Part shown: one piece after another, positions 49,260 through 60,242 of the stretch | Position numbering within the stretch: the stretch's first letter is position 1 | Layout of the letters: the number at the start of each line of letters is the position of its first letter | Program-made: the position numbers and the translations under genes | Notes under the pieces: generated by a model | Told to the model about the DNA's origin: nothing | Databases searched by the model: none | Seen by the model: the letters and a program-made list of their open reading frames with translations, nothing else | DNA from: Alphaproteobacteria bacterium | GTDB taxonomy: Bacteria > Pseudomonadota > Alphaproteobacteria > Micropepsales > Micropepsaceae | NCBI GenBank assembly: GCA_025350465.1 | Contig: JANXXU010000007.1 | Coordinates: 1-64,000 of the forward strand | DNA: 64,000 bases | Reading direction: 5' to 3'

Positions 49260-51521
49260 TCAACTATTGATGTTGTAGGCGGCGAGTGCCGCAGTGTTCA
49301 TGATATCCGACATCTTGGCACCAAGCGGCGCGATCTGAACTGATTTGGACATACCAACAAGTAGCGGCCCGATGACAGTCGCGCCGCCGATCACTTGCGT
49401 CAACGTCGTCGAGATCGACGCCGAGTGGATCGCCGGCATGATGAGCACGTTTGCAGGCTCTTTCAGGCGGCAGAACGGATAGAGCGCCATGCGTTCGCGA
49501 TCGAGCGCAACGTCGGCATTCATTTCGCCGTCATACTCGAAATCGACGCTGCGCTTATCCAGGATGTCGACGGCTTCGCGCACGCGCTGCGAGCGTTCGC
49601 CCCATGGTTGACCGAAGGTGGAATACGCGAGCAGCGCGACCTTCGGCTCAAAACCGAAACGGCGTGCGACGGCGGCCGCTTGCACCGTGATATCGGCGAG
49701 TTCCTCTGGGGTCGGCATTTCGTGCACCGTGGTGTCGGCGACGAACACCGTGCGCCCGCCATGAACCAGAATCGAAACACCGATGGCGCGCTCGCCCGGC
49801 TTTGGATCCAGGACGTGGCGCACGTCGGCGAGCGCTACCGAATAATTGCGCGTGACTCCTGTGATCATCGCGTCCGCATGACCGGCGGCAACGATGGAGG
49901 CTGCAAAAATATTGCGGTCGTACGTCACCTGACGGACGCAATCACGGTGGAGTGCACCTTGCCGTTGCCAGCGACGGTAAAGCGCTTCGGCATATTCCGG
50001 CGTGCGTGGGCTTTCGGGCGCGAACTGAATGTTCAGCTCATCGAGTCCTTCGATGCCGCCGCGGCGTGCCGTATCGCGAATGCGCTCAGGGTTGCCGACA
50101 AGGATCGCTTGGCCGAGGCCGTTGTTTTGATACGAAATCGCGGCGCGGATGACCGCTTCTTCTTCGCCCTCTGCAAACACGACGCGCTTGGGCGCGGCGC
50201 GCACGCGTGCCACGACGCGCTGAACGATCGAGGCGACCGGATCTAGGCGCTGTGCCAACTCGTTCCTGTAACGATCGAGATCGGCGATCGGGCGGCGGGC
50301 GACGCCGGATGCCATCGCCGCTTTGGCGACTGCGACAGAGACGGTCGAGATCAGCCTCGGATCGAATGGCACCGGAATGATGTAGCCGGGGCCGAATTTG
50401 GGGCGCGCGGTGTGATAGGCAGCCGCGACTTCGTCGGGCACGTCCTCGCGCGCCAATTCGGCAAGCGCGTTGGCGGCCGCGATCTTCATGTCTTCATTGA
50501 TCGTGCGCGCGCGCACGTCGAGCGCGCCGCGAAAGATATAGGGGAAGCCCAGGACGTTGTTGATTTGGTTCGGATAGTCGGAGCGTCCGGTGGCGACAAT
50601 GGCGTCGGGGCGAACGGCCAGCACATCTTCGGGCGCGATTTCGGGATCGGGATTGGCGCAGGCGAAGATGATCGGCTTGTCGGCCATCACTCTGACCATG
50701 TCTTGGGTCATCGCGTCCTTGACCGACAGGCCCAGAAATACGTCCGCACCGACGAGCGCCTCGGCGAGGGAGCGCGCCTTCGTGGTGGTGGCATGCGCCG
50801 ACTTCCACTGATTCATGCCCTCGGCGCGGCCTTTGTAGATCACGCCCTTGGTGTCGCAGAGCGTTGCGTTTTCGCCCGGCATGCCCATCGCTTTGATAAG
50901 CTCCAAGCAAGCGATGCCGGCGGAGCCTGCGCCGTTCACCACCATCTTGGTCGTCTTGATGTCACGACCGGTTAGACGCAGCGCGTTGATCAGACCCGCC
51001 GCGGTGATGATCGCAGTGCCATGCTGGTCGTCATGAAAGACCGGGATCGACATCATTTCGCGCAGGCGTTGTTCGATGATGAAACAGTCGGGCGCCTTGA
51101 TGTCTTCCAGATTGATGCCGCCGAAGGTCGCGCCCAGAAAGCGCACGCAATTGACGAACTCGTCGACGTCGGACGTTTCGACTTCGAGATCGATGGCGTC
51201 GACGTCGGCAAAACGCTTGAAGAGAACGGCTTTACCCTCCATCACCGGCTTCGATGCGAGAGCGCCCAAATCGCCGAGCCCTAGAATCGCCGTGCCGTTC
51301 GAGATGACGGCGACGAGATTGCCTTTGGCGGTGTAGTCAAAGACGGTGTTCGGATCCTCGGCAATCGCGCGCACCGGCGCGGCCACGCCTGGGGAATAGG
51401 CAAGCGAAAGGTCGCGTTGCGTGGCCATCGGCTTCGTCGCGCGGATTTCGATCTTGCCAGGCCTGGGGTGGGCGTGAAAAACAAGCGCTTCTTCGTCGGT
51501 GAACGGGCGTTTTTTTGACAT
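49260..51521 (-). CDS. maeB: NADP-dependent malic enzyme with C-terminal phosphotransacetylase domain
   Basis: A 753-residue MaeB-type multimodular malic enzyme, decarboxylating malate to pyruvate. The malic N-terminal part has YSPGVAAPV and FHDDQHGTAIITAAG, with the NADP-binding KMVVNGAGSAGIACLELI following. Residues beyond about 430 are a phosphotransacetylase-like domain (GVARRPIADLDRYRNELAQRL, ending QVIGGATVIGPLLVGMSK), used for regulation rather than catalysis in related proteins. ATG 51521 was selected because upstream residues are not MaeB-like. It is divergent from mutS, with about 110 bp between starts. Confidence 0.94.
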   Translation of the reverse strand: MSKKRPFTDEEALVFHAHPRPGKIEIRATKPMATQRDLSLAYSPGVAAPVRAIAEDPNTVFDYTAKGNLVAVISNGTAILGLGDLGALASKPVMEGKAVLFKRFADVDAIDLEVETSDVDEFVNCVRFLGATFGGINLEDIKAPDCFIIEQRLREMMSIPVFHDDQHGTAIITAAGLINALRLTGRDIKTTKMVVNGAGSAGIACLELIKAMGMPGENATLCDTKGVIYKGRAEGMNQWKSAHATTTKARSLAEALVGADVFLGLSVKDAMTQDMVRVMADKPIIFACANPDPEIAPEDVLAVRPDAIVATGRSDYPNQINNVLGFPYIFRGALDVRARTINEDMKIAAANALAELAREDVPDEVAAAYHTARPKFGPGYIIPVPFDPRLISTVSVAVAKAAMASGVARRPIADLDRYRNELAQRLDPVASIVQRVVARVRAAPKRVVFAEGEEEAVIRAAISYQNNGLGQAILVGNPERIRDTARRGGIEGLDELNIQFAPESPRTPEYAEALYRRWQRQGALHRDCVRQVTYDRNIFAASIVAAGHADAMITGVTRNYSVALADVRHVLDPKPGERAIGVSILVHGGRTVFVADTTVHEMPTPEELADITVQAAAVARRFGFEPKVALLAYSTFGQPWGERSQRVREAVDILDKRSVDFEYDGEMNADVALDRERMALYPFCRLKEPANVLIMPAIHSASISTTLTQVIGGATVIGPLLVGMSKSVQIAPLGAKMSDIMNTAALAAYNINS

Positions 51522-51631
51522 GTGTCTCGCAGGGCCGCATTCGGGGCTATTGCCGGGCGTGGGGCCGCTTTCCTCTATAGGTTGAATACAAGCGCATCCC
51601 CTAGCCACACAAGGGTTGAACTGCCGCCGCC

Positions 51632-54355
51632 ATGACGCTTGTGCGAAATGAACAAGGACTTCGAGAGGACGACGGCGCGCCGGCTGTCGGCGAGCGCTCG
51701 ACGCCGATGATGACCCAATATCTCGCCATCAAGCGCGAGCATGACGGTTATCTGCTCTTTTATCGCATGGGCGATTTCTATGAGCTGTTCTTCGATGACG
51801 CTGTGAAAGCATCGGCGGCGCTCGACATCGCGCTTACCAAACGCGGCAAACATCAAGGCGCCGACATCGCGATGTGCGGCGTGCCGGTGCATGCGGCGGA
51901 CAGCTACCTTCATACGCTGATTGCCAAGGGCTTCAAGGTCGCCGTCTGCGAGCAGATCGAGGATCCGGCCGAAGCGAAACGGCGCGGCGCGAAATCGGTT
52001 GTCGCGCGCGAGGTTGTCCGCCTGGTGACGCCGGGGACGCTGACCGAGGATCAGCTGCTTGACGCGCGGCGCCACAATTATCTGGCGGCGTTGGCGCGGG
52101 CCGGCGGCGCGACAGCGCTCGCTTGGGCCGACATGTCGGATGGCGGATTTCATGTGAGCGCGATCGACGGCGGGGCGCTGTCCCACGCATTGGCGCGCAT
52201 AGAGCCTGCCGAGTTGCTCGTTCCGGATTCTCTGGCAGGCGATGAGGGCATCGCGCTGCTCCTGAAGGAATTGGGTCCGCGCGCGACGTTGTGGCCGGCG
52301 ATCAAGTTCGACTCCGGCTCCGGCGAGCGCGCGCTGAAGGCGCAGTTCAAGGTCGCCGCGCTCGATGCGTTCGGCAATTTCTCGCGGGCCGAACTTGCCG
52401 CCGCCGGCGCGGTGCTTGCCTATCTCGAACTCACGCAGAAGGGAAAACTGCCTGCGCTTTCGCCGCCGCGCCAAGAGACCGAGCAGCGATTCATGGCGAT
52501 CGACGGCGCGACGCGGCGCAACCTGGAGCTTGTCGAAACGTTGTCGGGCGAGCGTGCGGGAAGTTTGCTGGCGTCGATCGATCGTACGGTGACCTCGGCG
52601 GGCGGGCGCGAACTTGGCGAGCGACTCCTGGCGCCGCTGACCGAGCCCGAGGCGATCGCCGCACGGCTCGACGGCATCGGCTATTTCGTGGCGAACACAA
52701 TTGCGCGCGATACGCTGCGCGGTGCATTGCGCCGCGCGCCGGATATGGCACGCGCGCTGGCGCGCCTTTCGGTCGGACGTGGAGGTCCGCGAGATCTGGG
52801 GGCGCTGCGCGATGCGCTTGGTGTTGCCCTGAGTCTTGACGATGTAGTGCGGCGTGGCGCCAGTCCGTTGGCGCCGCCGGGCGGCGAAGTCGCGGTGGTG
52901 CTTGGTGCGCTGAAGGCGCAGATAGTTGAAGCGAAGCCGCTCTGCGAGAAGCTTGCGCGATTACTTGGGCCTGATCTGCCGTTGCTTGCGCGCGATGGCG
53001 GGTTTATCGCCACAGGGCAGCATCCTAGGCTCGACGAGCTGCGCGGTTTGCGCGACGACGCGCGGCGGATCATCGTCGAGCTTGAGACGCGATTGAAGAG
53101 CGAGACTGGGATCGGCTCGCTTAAAGTTCGGCACAACAATGTGCTCGGCTATCACATCGAGATCACGACTTCGAACGGCGAGAAGCTGAAGTCGACCGAC
53201 GCCGGCCGTGCCTTCATCCATCGCCAAACGACGGCCCAGGCCCAGCGCTACACCAACGGCGAGCTTGCGGACCTGGCCTCGCGCATCGTGGATGCGGCGG
53301 GCGCGGCGCTGGCGCTCGAGACCCAACTCTTCGAGGAATTGGCCGGCGACGTTACCGCGGTCGCCGCCGCGTTGAGTGCGGTTGCTCAAGCCATGGCGCA
53401 GCTCGACGTCGCGTCGGCGCTTGCTGAGCTTGCCGTCGAGACGCGCTGCGTGCGGCCGGAGGTCGACTCAAGTTTCGCATTTGGTATCGAACGCGGGCGA
53501 CACCCCGTCGTCGAGGACGCCTTGCGCGCCGCGAACGAAGGCTTCGTCGCCAACGATTGCGATCTGTCGCCGGACGGCCCCGGGCGACTTTGGCTCGTCA
53601 CCGGACCGAACATGGCGGGCAAATCGACGTTTCTGCGGCAGAACGCGCTGATCGCGATCCTGGCGCAGATGGGCGCCTTCGTGCCGGCAGCCTCGGCTCG
53701 GATCGGCGTCGTCGACCGGCTGTTCAGCCGCGTCGGCGCGGCGGACGATCTCGCACGCGGGCGCTCGACATTCATGGTCGAGATGGTGGAGACGGCCGTC
53801 ATCCTCAATCAAGCGACGGAGCGTTCGCTCGTCATCCTCGACGAGATCGGGCGCGGCACGGCGACGTTCGACGGCTTGTCGATCGCCTGGGCGGCGGCCG
53901 AACATTTGCACGGGCGGACGAGATCGCGCGCTTTGTTCGCGACGCATTATCACGAACTGACAGCGCTTGCGGTGCGCCACGCCGGCATTGCCAACGTCAC
54001 GGTGCGGGTGAAGGAGTGGCACGGGGGGATCGTGTTTCTTCATGAAGTTGTCCCCGGCGCTGCCGACCGCTCCTACGGAATTCAAGTGGCAAAGCTTGCC
54101 GGTTTGCCGGCCGAAGTCCTGGTGCGGGCGCAAGAAGTGCTGGATGCGCTGGAGCGCGGCGACATGGGGCGGCGAACGCAGACGCTGATCGACGAATTGC
54201 CGCTGTTCTCGGCCGCGCGGAAAACGTCGGCTGTTCAACCGGTTTCCGCCGTCGAAACTGAGTTGCGCGTCCTCGCGCTCGACGAATTGACGCCGCGACA
54301 AGCCCTGGAGGCGCTTTACCGGCTCAAAGCGCTGGCGCACGGCGGTAATGGTTAG
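51632..54355 (+). CDS. mutS: DNA mismatch repair protein MutS
   Basis: A 907-residue MutS that recognises mismatches and recruits MutL. The N-terminal mismatch-reading motif FYELF lies at about residues 50-54 ([10 protein letters not shown]). The Walker A motif GPNMAGKST lies near 657-665, and [12 protein letters not shown] (Walker B region) near 737-748. The C-terminal helix-turn-helix and short tail are of normal length. It is divergent from maeB. The glnD gene follows by 48 bp on the same strand, an arrangement common in Rhizobiales. Confidence 0.96.
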   Translation: MTLVRNEQGLREDDGAPAVGERSTPMMTQYLAIKREHDGYLLFYRMGDFYELFFDDAVKASAALDIALTKRGKHQGADIAMCGVPVHAADSYLHTLIAKGFKVAVCEQIEDPAEAKRRGAKSVVAREVVRLVTPGTLTEDQLLDARRHNYLAALARAGGATALAWADMSDGGFHVSAIDGGALSHALARIEPAELLVPDSLAGDEGIALLLKELGPRATLWPAIKFDSGSGERALKAQFKVAALDAFGNFSRAELAAAGAVLAYLELTQKGKLPALSPPRQETEQRFMAIDGATRRNLELVETLSGERAGSLLASIDRTVTSAGGRELGERLLAPLTEPEAIAARLDGIGYFVANTIARDTLRGALRRAPDMARALARLSVGRGGPRDLGALRDALGVALSLDDVVRRGASPLAPPGGEVAVVLGALKAQIVEAKPLCEKLARLLGPDLPLLARDGGFIATGQHPRLDELRGLRDDARRIIVELETRLKSETGIGSLKVRHNNVLGYHIEITTSNGEKLKSTDAGRAFIHRQTTAQAQRYTNGELADLASRIVDAAGAALALETQLFEELAGDVTAVAAALSAVAQAMAQLDVASALAELAVETRCVRPEVDSSFAFGIERGRHPVVEDALRAANEGFVANDCDLSPDGPGRLWLVTGPNMAGKSTFLRQNALIAILAQMGAFVPAASARIGVVDRLFSRVGAADDLARGRSTFMVEMVETAVILNQATERSLVILDEIGRGTATFDGLSIAWAAAEHLHGRTRSRALFATHYHELTALAVRHAGIANVTVRVKEWHGGIVFLHEVVPGAADRSYGIQVAKLAGLPAEVLVRAQEVLDALERGDMGRRTQTLIDELPLFSAARKTSAVQPVSAVETELRVLALDELTPRQALEALYRLKALAHGGNG

Positions 54356-54403
54356 TCGCCTTCGCGGAACAAACGCCTATTTACCGGCCCAGCTACCCAA
54401 CGC

Positions 54404-57232
54404 ATGCTGGCGACCGGTCGGCGAAGCAAGGCGGTCTCGCTCGTGGTTGCAACCCTTATACTGGCGTCTGAAGCATTCGACGGCGACGCGCTGCGGCGCG
54501 CGCTGACGGCGCTCGCGCACGAGCAGCGGGAGCCTGCCAAGCTCAAGGCGGCGGTTCTGGCGACGCTGAAGCAAACGCTTGGGAACGCGCGGGGCGACAT
54601 CAAGGCCAAGTTCGAGACTGGCGGCACGGGCCTCTCTGCGGCGCAGGCTTTGTCGCGGGTCGAGGACCAGTTGATTGGCGTGCTCTACGACTTCACGGTC
54701 AAGCACGTTTTCTACGCGCAGAATCCGACCGACTCCGAGCATCTGTGCATTGTCGCGGTCGGCGGCTATGGGCGAGGGGCGCTGGCACCTGGGTCCGACA
54801 TCGACCTTTTGTTCCTGCTGCCGTTCAAGCAGACGGCGTGGGGCGAGAGCGTCGTCGAATACATGCTCTATATGCTTTGGGATTTGGGGCTGAAGGTCGG
54901 TCACGCGACACGCTCGGTCGCCGAGTGCATCCGCTTAGCCAAGTCCGACATGACGATCCGCACCGCCGTGCTCGAGTCGCGCTACGTCTGGGGCGAGCGC
55001 AATTTGTTCGACACGCTGAAGGTGCGGTTTGCCAAGGAAGTCGTGACGGGCTCGGGCGTCGATTTCGTCGATGCAAAGCTTGCCGAGCGCAGGGCGCGCC
55101 ACATAGCAGCCGGCGAAAGCCGCTATCTCGTCGAGCCCAACGTCAAGGACGGCAAGGGCGGCATGCGCGATCTGCATACGCTCTTTTGGATCGCCAAATA
55201 TCTCTATCGCGTCGAGGATGGGAGCGACCTCGTCACCGCGGGCCTCCTCACCGAAGACGAATACCGAACCTTCGTCGAGGCGGAGGCCTTCCTGTGGGAC
55301 GTGCGCTGTCATCTCCATTATTTGACCGGGCGCGCCGAGGAGCGGCTCAGCTTCGACGTGCAGCTCGAGATGGCGCGGCGCATGGGCTTTACGGACGAAG
55401 GGCGCATGCGCGGTGTCGAACGCTTCATGAAGCAATATTTCTTGACGGCGAAATCGGTCGGCGACCTGACACGCATTTTCTGCGCGACTCTGGAAGCGCA
55501 ACAAAAGAAGAGCTGGCCGATGCTCGGCCGGCTTATTCCGGGTCTTGCACGACGTAAGCTCGACGTCGAGGGCTTTGTCATCGAGCAGGGGCGCATCAAT
55601 GTCGACGGGCCCGAGGTCTTTCAGAAGACGCCGGTCAATCTGCTGCGGCTGTTTCATCTGGCCGACCAAAAAGGTGTCGATGTTCATCCCGACGCTTTGA
55701 AGTTCGTGACGCGCGCGTTGCCGCTGGTCGATGACGGGTTGCGCAACGACCGTGAGGCCAACCGGTTGTTCCTGGAAATTCTTTGCTCGCGCAAGGATCC
55801 GGAGCGAGCGCTGCGGATGATGAACGAATCGGGATTGTTCGGGGCCTTCGTGCCGGATTTCGGACGCGTCGTCGCCCAAATGCAATTCAACATGTACCAC
55901 CACTATACGACGGACGAGCATTTGATCCGCGCCATCGGTCATCTCTCGAAGATCGAACGCGGCGAATATGCCCAAGACCATCCGCTTGCGAACGAGATCA
56001 TTCACAAGGTGCTGTCGCGGGAAGTGCTCTATGTGGCGCTCTTGCTGCACGATATCGCCAAAGGGCGCGAGGGCGATCACTCGACGGTCGGGGAAGAGGT
56101 TGCGCTCAAGCTTTGTCCGCGGCTGGGCCTCAAGCCGGACGAAACCGAGACGGTCGCTTGGCTCGTGCTCAACCATCTGGTGATGAGCGATGTCGCGCAA
56201 AAGCGCGATGTGTCCGACCCGAAAACAATCCGTGATTTCGTCACCGTAGTGCAATCGCCGGAGCGTTTGCGGCTGCTCTTGTGCCTGACGGTCGCTGATA
56301 TTCGTGCGGTCGGCCCGGGCGTCTGGAACGGCTGGAAAGGGCAGTTGCTGCGCCAACTTTACTATGAAGCCGAAGCGCAGATGCTAGGCGGGTTCAGCGC
56401 AACGGCGCGGCCGACGCTCGTCGCCGAAGCGAAAGCCGAGCTCGAGAAACGGCTCGCTGACTGGACGCCGGAAGAGCGCACGCGGGCCGTTGCCGGACAC
56501 TATGATCCCTATTGGCTGACGCTTAGCGCCGACGTACATGAGGCGCTCGCACGCCAAATGCGTGTGGCGGAAGAAGGCGGCGAGAAGCTGACGCTCGTGG
56601 CGCAGACGGACGCGTTCCGCTCGGTCACCGAGGTCACGATCTTCACGGCCGATCATCCCGGCCTCTTCTCGCAGCTTGCAGGCGCGGTGGCGATGAGCGG
56701 CGCCAACATCGTCGACGCTAAGATCTTCACGACCTCGGACGGCATGGCGCTCGACATTTTTTCGCTGCAAGATTCCGAAGGCCGGCCGCTCAGTGACACT
56801 CGCCGTATCGACCGCTTGCGCGAGACGATCAAGCGCGTGTTGGGCGGGGAAATCGTGCCGCGCACCGTCATCGACGCGCGTCACGTGCGCCGGCGCGAGG
56901 AAGCGTTTCGCGTCGAGCCGCGGGTTCTGATCGACAACAACGCGTCAGATACCTACACCGTGATCGAGGTCAACGGGCGGGACCGGCCGGGACTTCTGCA
57001 CGACCTGACGCGCGCGTTGTTCGTGGCGGGCTTGTCGATTCATTCGGCCCAGATCGCGACGTACGGCGAACGGGCGGTCGACGTTTTCTACGTCAAGGAT
57101 GGATTCGGCCTGAAGGTGATGCAGACGCAGCGCCTCGACGCGATCCGCGCTCGCATACTCGAAGCCTTGGGCGACGGCGGGGTGCGGGCGCAGCGTCGCG
57201 CGCGCGAGACGGGGCAAATTGCCAAGGGCTGA
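54404..57232 (+). CDS. glnD: Bifunctional [protein-PII] uridylyltransferase/uridylyl-removing enzyme
   Basis: A 942-residue GlnD, the nitrogen sensor that uridylylates PII when glutamine is low. The nucleotidyltransferase motif VGGYGRGALAPGSDIDLLF lies at about residues 118-136. The HD uridylyl-removing domain (LLLHDIAKGREGDHS) is near 548-562. Two ACT domains end the protein (VTIFTADHPGLFSQLAGAVAMSG and VNGRDRPGLLHDLTRALFVAG). All domains are intact. It may be expressed with mutS, whose stop lies 48 bp upstream; the first ATG is used as the start, though the first 20 residues look poorly conserved. Confidence 0.95.
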   Translation: MLATGRRSKAVSLVVATLILASEAFDGDALRRALTALAHEQREPAKLKAAVLATLKQTLGNARGDIKAKFETGGTGLSAAQALSRVEDQLIGVLYDFTVKHVFYAQNPTDSEHLCIVAVGGYGRGALAPGSDIDLLFLLPFKQTAWGESVVEYMLYMLWDLGLKVGHATRSVAECIRLAKSDMTIRTAVLESRYVWGERNLFDTLKVRFAKEVVTGSGVDFVDAKLAERRARHIAAGESRYLVEPNVKDGKGGMRDLHTLFWIAKYLYRVEDGSDLVTAGLLTEDEYRTFVEAEAFLWDVRCHLHYLTGRAEERLSFDVQLEMARRMGFTDEGRMRGVERFMKQYFLTAKSVGDLTRIFCATLEAQQKKSWPMLGRLIPGLARRKLDVEGFVIEQGRINVDGPEVFQKTPVNLLRLFHLADQKGVDVHPDALKFVTRALPLVDDGLRNDREANRLFLEILCSRKDPERALRMMNESGLFGAFVPDFGRVVAQMQFNMYHHYTTDEHLIRAIGHLSKIERGEYAQDHPLANEIIHKVLSREVLYVALLLHDIAKGREGDHSTVGEEVALKLCPRLGLKPDETETVAWLVLNHLVMSDVAQKRDVSDPKTIRDFVTVVQSPERLRLLLCLTVADIRAVGPGVWNGWKGQLLRQLYYEAEAQMLGGFSATARPTLVAEAKAELEKRLADWTPEERTRAVAGHYDPYWLTLSADVHEALARQMRVAEEGGEKLTLVAQTDAFRSVTEVTIFTADHPGLFSQLAGAVAMSGANIVDAKIFTTSDGMALDIFSLQDSEGRPLSDTRRIDRLRETIKRVLGGEIVPRTVIDARHVRRREEAFRVEPRVLIDNNASDTYTVIEVNGRDRPGLLHDLTRALFVAGLSIHSAQIATYGERAVDVFYVKDGFGLKVMQTQRLDAIRARILEALGDGGVRAQRRARETGQIAKG

Positions 57233-57323
57233 GGCGCAGGCGCCACTTGATGTGGGCTACAGCTTCGTCGCATAACCCCCGCTCTTTTGTCGCGACCCAA
57301 CAAGGCTCCCTACGGTCCAAACG

Positions 57324-58340
57324 ATGAGCGCCACGCACAAACCCCTCGTGTTCTCGGGCATGCAGCCGACGGGAAATATCCACCTCGGCAACTATCTGGG
57401 CGCGATCAAGAACTGGATCCCGATGCAGCGGCAGATGCCCTGCATCTTCTGCGTCGTCGACATGCATTCGCTGACGATTTGGGTCGAGCCGAACGAGCTG
57501 CGCGAAAACACCCGCAAGATCGCGGCGGCCTATATCGCCGGCGGCATCGATCCGAAACTTTCGGCGATCTTTCCGCAAAGCGGCGTACCGGCGCATGCGG
57601 AGCTCGCCTGGATTTTGAGTTGCGTCGCACGCATCGGCTGGCTCAACCGGATGACGCAGTTCAAGGAGAAGGCCGGCAAGAATCGCGAGGCGATGAGCGT
57701 CGGCCTTTACGCCTATCCGGTGCTGATGGCCGCCGACATCTTGGCCTATAAGGGCACGCATGTGCCGGTCGGCGACGACCAGAAGCAGCATGTCGAGCTC
57801 GCACGCGACATCGCGCAGAAATTCAACAACGATTTCGGCGTGCCGGATTTCTTTCCGCTACCGGAGCCCATGATCATGGGGCCTGCCGCGCGCGTCATGT
57901 CGTTACGCGACGGCCAAGCGAAGATGTCGAAATCCGATCCGTCGGACAATTCGCGCATCAACCTGACCGACGACAACGACATGATCGTCCAGAAGATCAA
58001 GAAGGCGCGCACCGATCCCGAACCGCTGCCCACGAGCCTTGAGGGTCTGGACGGCCGGCCGGAGGCGTCGAACTTGCTCGGCATCTTCGCGGCGTTGTCC
58101 GACATCACGAAGGAACAGGCGCTGATGCGCTTCGGCAATCAGCAATTCTTGGCCTTCAAGAACGAGCTTGCCGAGCTGATGGTCGAAAAGATCGGCCCGA
58201 TCCGCGACGAGATGGCCCGCCTGATGTCGGATGCGGCGGAACTCGACCGCCTGCTTCGCGATGGAGCGCGGCAGGCCGAAGCGATCGCCGAGCCGATCGT
58301 GGCGGAGGTCCGGCGCATTGTCGGCCTCGTCGCGCGCTGA
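57324..58340 (+). CDS. trpS: Tryptophanyl-tRNA synthetase
   Basis: A 338-residue class Ic aminoacyl-tRNA synthetase that charges tRNA-Trp. The HIGH-type motif is GNIHLGN (residues 17-23), following SGMQPT. The KMSKS motif is intact in [11 protein letters not shown] (about 199-209). Length is right for the bacterial enzyme. The gene has a 91-bp upstream gap after glnD and is followed after 49 bp by the universal stress protein gene. No riboswitch or leader peptide was recognised in front of it. Confidence 0.96.
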   Translation: MSATHKPLVFSGMQPTGNIHLGNYLGAIKNWIPMQRQMPCIFCVVDMHSLTIWVEPNELRENTRKIAAAYIAGGIDPKLSAIFPQSGVPAHAELAWILSCVARIGWLNRMTQFKEKAGKNREAMSVGLYAYPVLMAADILAYKGTHVPVGDDQKQHVELARDIAQKFNNDFGVPDFFPLPEPMIMGPAARVMSLRDGQAKMSKSDPSDNSRINLTDDNDMIVQKIKKARTDPEPLPTSLEGLDGRPEASNLLGIFAALSDITKEQALMRFGNQQFLAFKNELAELMVEKIGPIRDEMARLMSDAAELDRLLRDGARQAEAIAEPIVAEVRRIVGLVAR

Positions 58341-58389
58341 GCCCCAGTTGCTTGTGACCCATGCCTCGCCCATGGCATTCTAAGGCGCC

Positions 58390-58875
58390 ATGTCCGACTC
58401 AGCGCAAAACGCGCGCCGCCGCAAATTTCTCGTCGTGGTCGACAAGTCACCCGAGTGCAAGGTTGCCTTGCGCTTTGCCGCGCGGCGCGCCGAACATACA
58501 GGCGGCATCGTCACGCTCCTGACTGTCGTTGCGCCCGCCGATTTTCAGCATTGGCGTTCGGTCGAAGAAGCCATGCGCGAAGAAGCCCTGGAGGAGGCGG
58601 AGAAGTTGCTCCACGACGCAGCGCGCGACGTTAACCGGATCGGTGGCCTCTTCCCGGAATACATCGTGCGGGAGGGCAAGACCCGCGACACCATCCTGGC
58701 GCTGCTCAATGAAGACCCCGACATCTCGATCCTGGTGCTGGGCGCGGGCACGGGCCGCGAGGGCCCGGGGCCACTCGTTTCGCTCGTCGCACAAGAGGCG
58801 ACGAATGCCTATCCTATTCCGGTGACGATCGTGCCGGGCAGCCTGAGCGACGAGGCGGTCGACGCCTTGGCGTGA
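58390..58875 (+). CDS. Universal stress protein (UspA family)
   Basis: A 161-residue Usp. It has KFLVVVDKSPECKVALRFAARRA at the N-terminus, the first strand and helix of the fold. The ATP-binding loop near the end reads LVLGAGTGREGPGPLVSLVAQEA, the glycine-rich G-2x-G-9x-G(S/T)-like pattern; an ATP-binding form is thus possible. It is often found after trpS in alphaproteobacteria. ATG 58390 has a weak ribosome site. It is followed 33 bp later by the YARHG gene. Confidence 0.9.
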   Translation: MSDSAQNARRRKFLVVVDKSPECKVALRFAARRAEHTGGIVTLLTVVAPADFQHWRSVEEAMREEALEEAEKLLHDAARDVNRIGGLFPEYIVREGKTRDTILALLNEDPDISILVLGAGTGREGPGPLVSLVAQEATNAYPIPVTIVPGSLSDEAVDALA

Positions 58876-58908
58876 GGTGCTAGGTTCCGCGCTGATCGCG
58901 GGGGGACT

Positions 58909-59415
58909 ATGCCGCAGAGCGAGACACAACCAACCGAACAGCCGCCATGGCGCCGCGCGTTGCCTTATTTGGCGGTCTACGGCGCCGTGGTCGTCCTCGC
59001 CCTCGTGGCCTTCGGGCCGGGCCTTTATGAGCGCTGGCTGATCGCCTGCGTCGATGATCCCAAGGCGCCGTTTTGCGGTTTCATTCTCGATGTGGTCGGC
59101 ATCGACTCCGCGCAAATCCCGGCCTCTCCGTTTTCGACTGGCGCACTCGGCGTCGGGCGGTTTCCGCAGACCTCGCTGCATGTGCTGAACGAGGGTGATT
59201 TTGCCGGGCTGACGTGCCCCGACCTTCGCTTGATGCGCAACGAAATCTATGCGCGCCACGGACACATCTTCGTGTCGCCGGACATGCGCGATCATTTCGC
59301 GGCGCAGCCTTGGTACACTCCGCAGGTCGCCGACGCGACCGGCCTGCTGACGCCGGTCGAAAAGGAAAACATCGCGCTCGTCATGAAGCACGAGATGCAG
59401 AGCAAATGCCGATGA
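58909..59415 (+). CDS. YARHG domain-containing membrane-anchored protein
   Basis: A 168-residue protein with one N-terminal membrane segment (YLAVYGAVVVLALVAFGPGLY, about residues 19-39). A C-terminal YARHG domain follows: LRLMRNEIYARHGHIFVSPDMRDHFAAQPWY. It is likely to face the periplasm, with two conserved cysteines there. YARHG domains are small extracellular modules of unknown function found with peptidases. It overlaps by a few bases the start of the M15 peptidase gene that follows, so the two are translationally linked and may act together at the cell wall. Confidence 0.88.
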   Translation: MPQSETQPTEQPPWRRALPYLAVYGAVVVLALVAFGPGLYERWLIACVDDPKAPFCGFILDVVGIDSAQIPASPFSTGALGVGRFPQTSLHVLNEGDFAGLTCPDLRLMRNEIYARHGHIFVSPDMRDHFAAQPWYTPQVADATGLLTPVEKENIALVMKHEMQSKCR

Positions 59416-60212
59416 GGCGAACGATATCGTGGGGCGCTGTTTTGGCCGCTGCCATTGCCGCGGCGTTCGTCCTTGCTCTTGGAGCCGACGCGACGCCGAA
59501 AACTTCGTCGGACATTCCTGCGGATCTGCAACGGCTGGCCCGCGCTTATCCCGAGCAGATCATGCGCGCGGAAAGCGATGGCGTGGTGATGAAATCGGGC
59601 GCGACGATATCCTTCGGCGTCAGCGACGAGGCCGAGTCCTATGAGCAGCGCCTCGCGCACGCTTCGCTCAGTGATCAGATGTCCGTCCCGTATCCCGCGG
59701 GGGCGCATTACGCGACGCCGATCGGCAATGACGATCCGGGCCGCTTGCGGGACATTCCTTTCTTCCAAGCGATGTACGGCGCAAGCGAGGCAGAGGTGCG
59801 AAGGCGCCTCGTGCCGGTGCGCTGGCTTGGGCGCGAGGCCTTATTGATGACGTCGGTGAACGGGGTCGACAAAGCGCTGGGGCGCGTCTCGGCGGCGCTC
59901 ATGCGTTTGCCGTCCGAGCGGCTTCGGTGCGCGTACCCGAGCGCCGGGACTTTCACCTATCGCATCGTCGCGGGCACGAATTATTTGAGCGCCCACAGCT
60001 TCGGCATCGCCATCGATCTCAATCTTGCGTGCTCGGACTATTGGTATTGGGATCAACAGCGCAGCGCCAACGGCGCGTTCGCGTACAAGAACCGCATGCC
60101 GCTCGAAATCGTCGAGGCCTTCGAGCACGAAGGCTTCATCTGGGGCGGCAAGTGGGCGCATTACGACACCATGCATTTCGAATACCGGCCGGAGTTGCTT
60201 GCGGTCCGCTGA
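59412..60212 (+). CDS. M15-family D-Ala-D-Ala carboxypeptidase-like protein
   Basis: A 266-residue protein with a signal peptide (MRRTISWGAVLAAAIAAAFVLALGADA). The zinc peptidase domain has LSAHSFGIAIDLN with the first His and the Asp. The later WGGKWAHYDTMHFEY gives the HxxH ligands of M15 (VanY/L-alanyl-D-glutamate peptidase-like) enzymes. It should cleave peptidoglycan stems in the periplasm. ATG 59412 overlaps the YARHG stop (ATGA); ATG 59406 is in frame and equally possible. Confidence 0.88.
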   Translation: MRRTISWGAVLAAAIAAAFVLALGADATPKTSSDIPADLQRLARAYPEQIMRAESDGVVMKSGATISFGVSDEAESYEQRLAHASLSDQMSVPYPAGAHYATPIGNDDPGRLRDIPFFQAMYGASEAEVRRRLVPVRWLGREALLMTSVNGVDKALGRVSAALMRLPSERLRCAYPSAGTFTYRIVAGTNYLSAHSFGIAIDLNLACSDYWYWDQQRSANGAFAYKNRMPLEIVEAFEHEGFIWGGKWAHYDTMHFEYRPELLAVR

Positions 60213-60242
60213 ACGGGCGGATCCGAAGCATAAGGTTCTGGC

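Noticed and set aside
49260-51521. Possibility that the malic enzyme C-terminus is a separate functional pta gene
   Set aside because: The frame is continuous and the fusion is the standard MaeB architecture.
54935-56356. Minus-strand open frame of 473 codons inside glnD
   Set aside because: It lies wholly within the conserved glnD frame and has no family-like motif.
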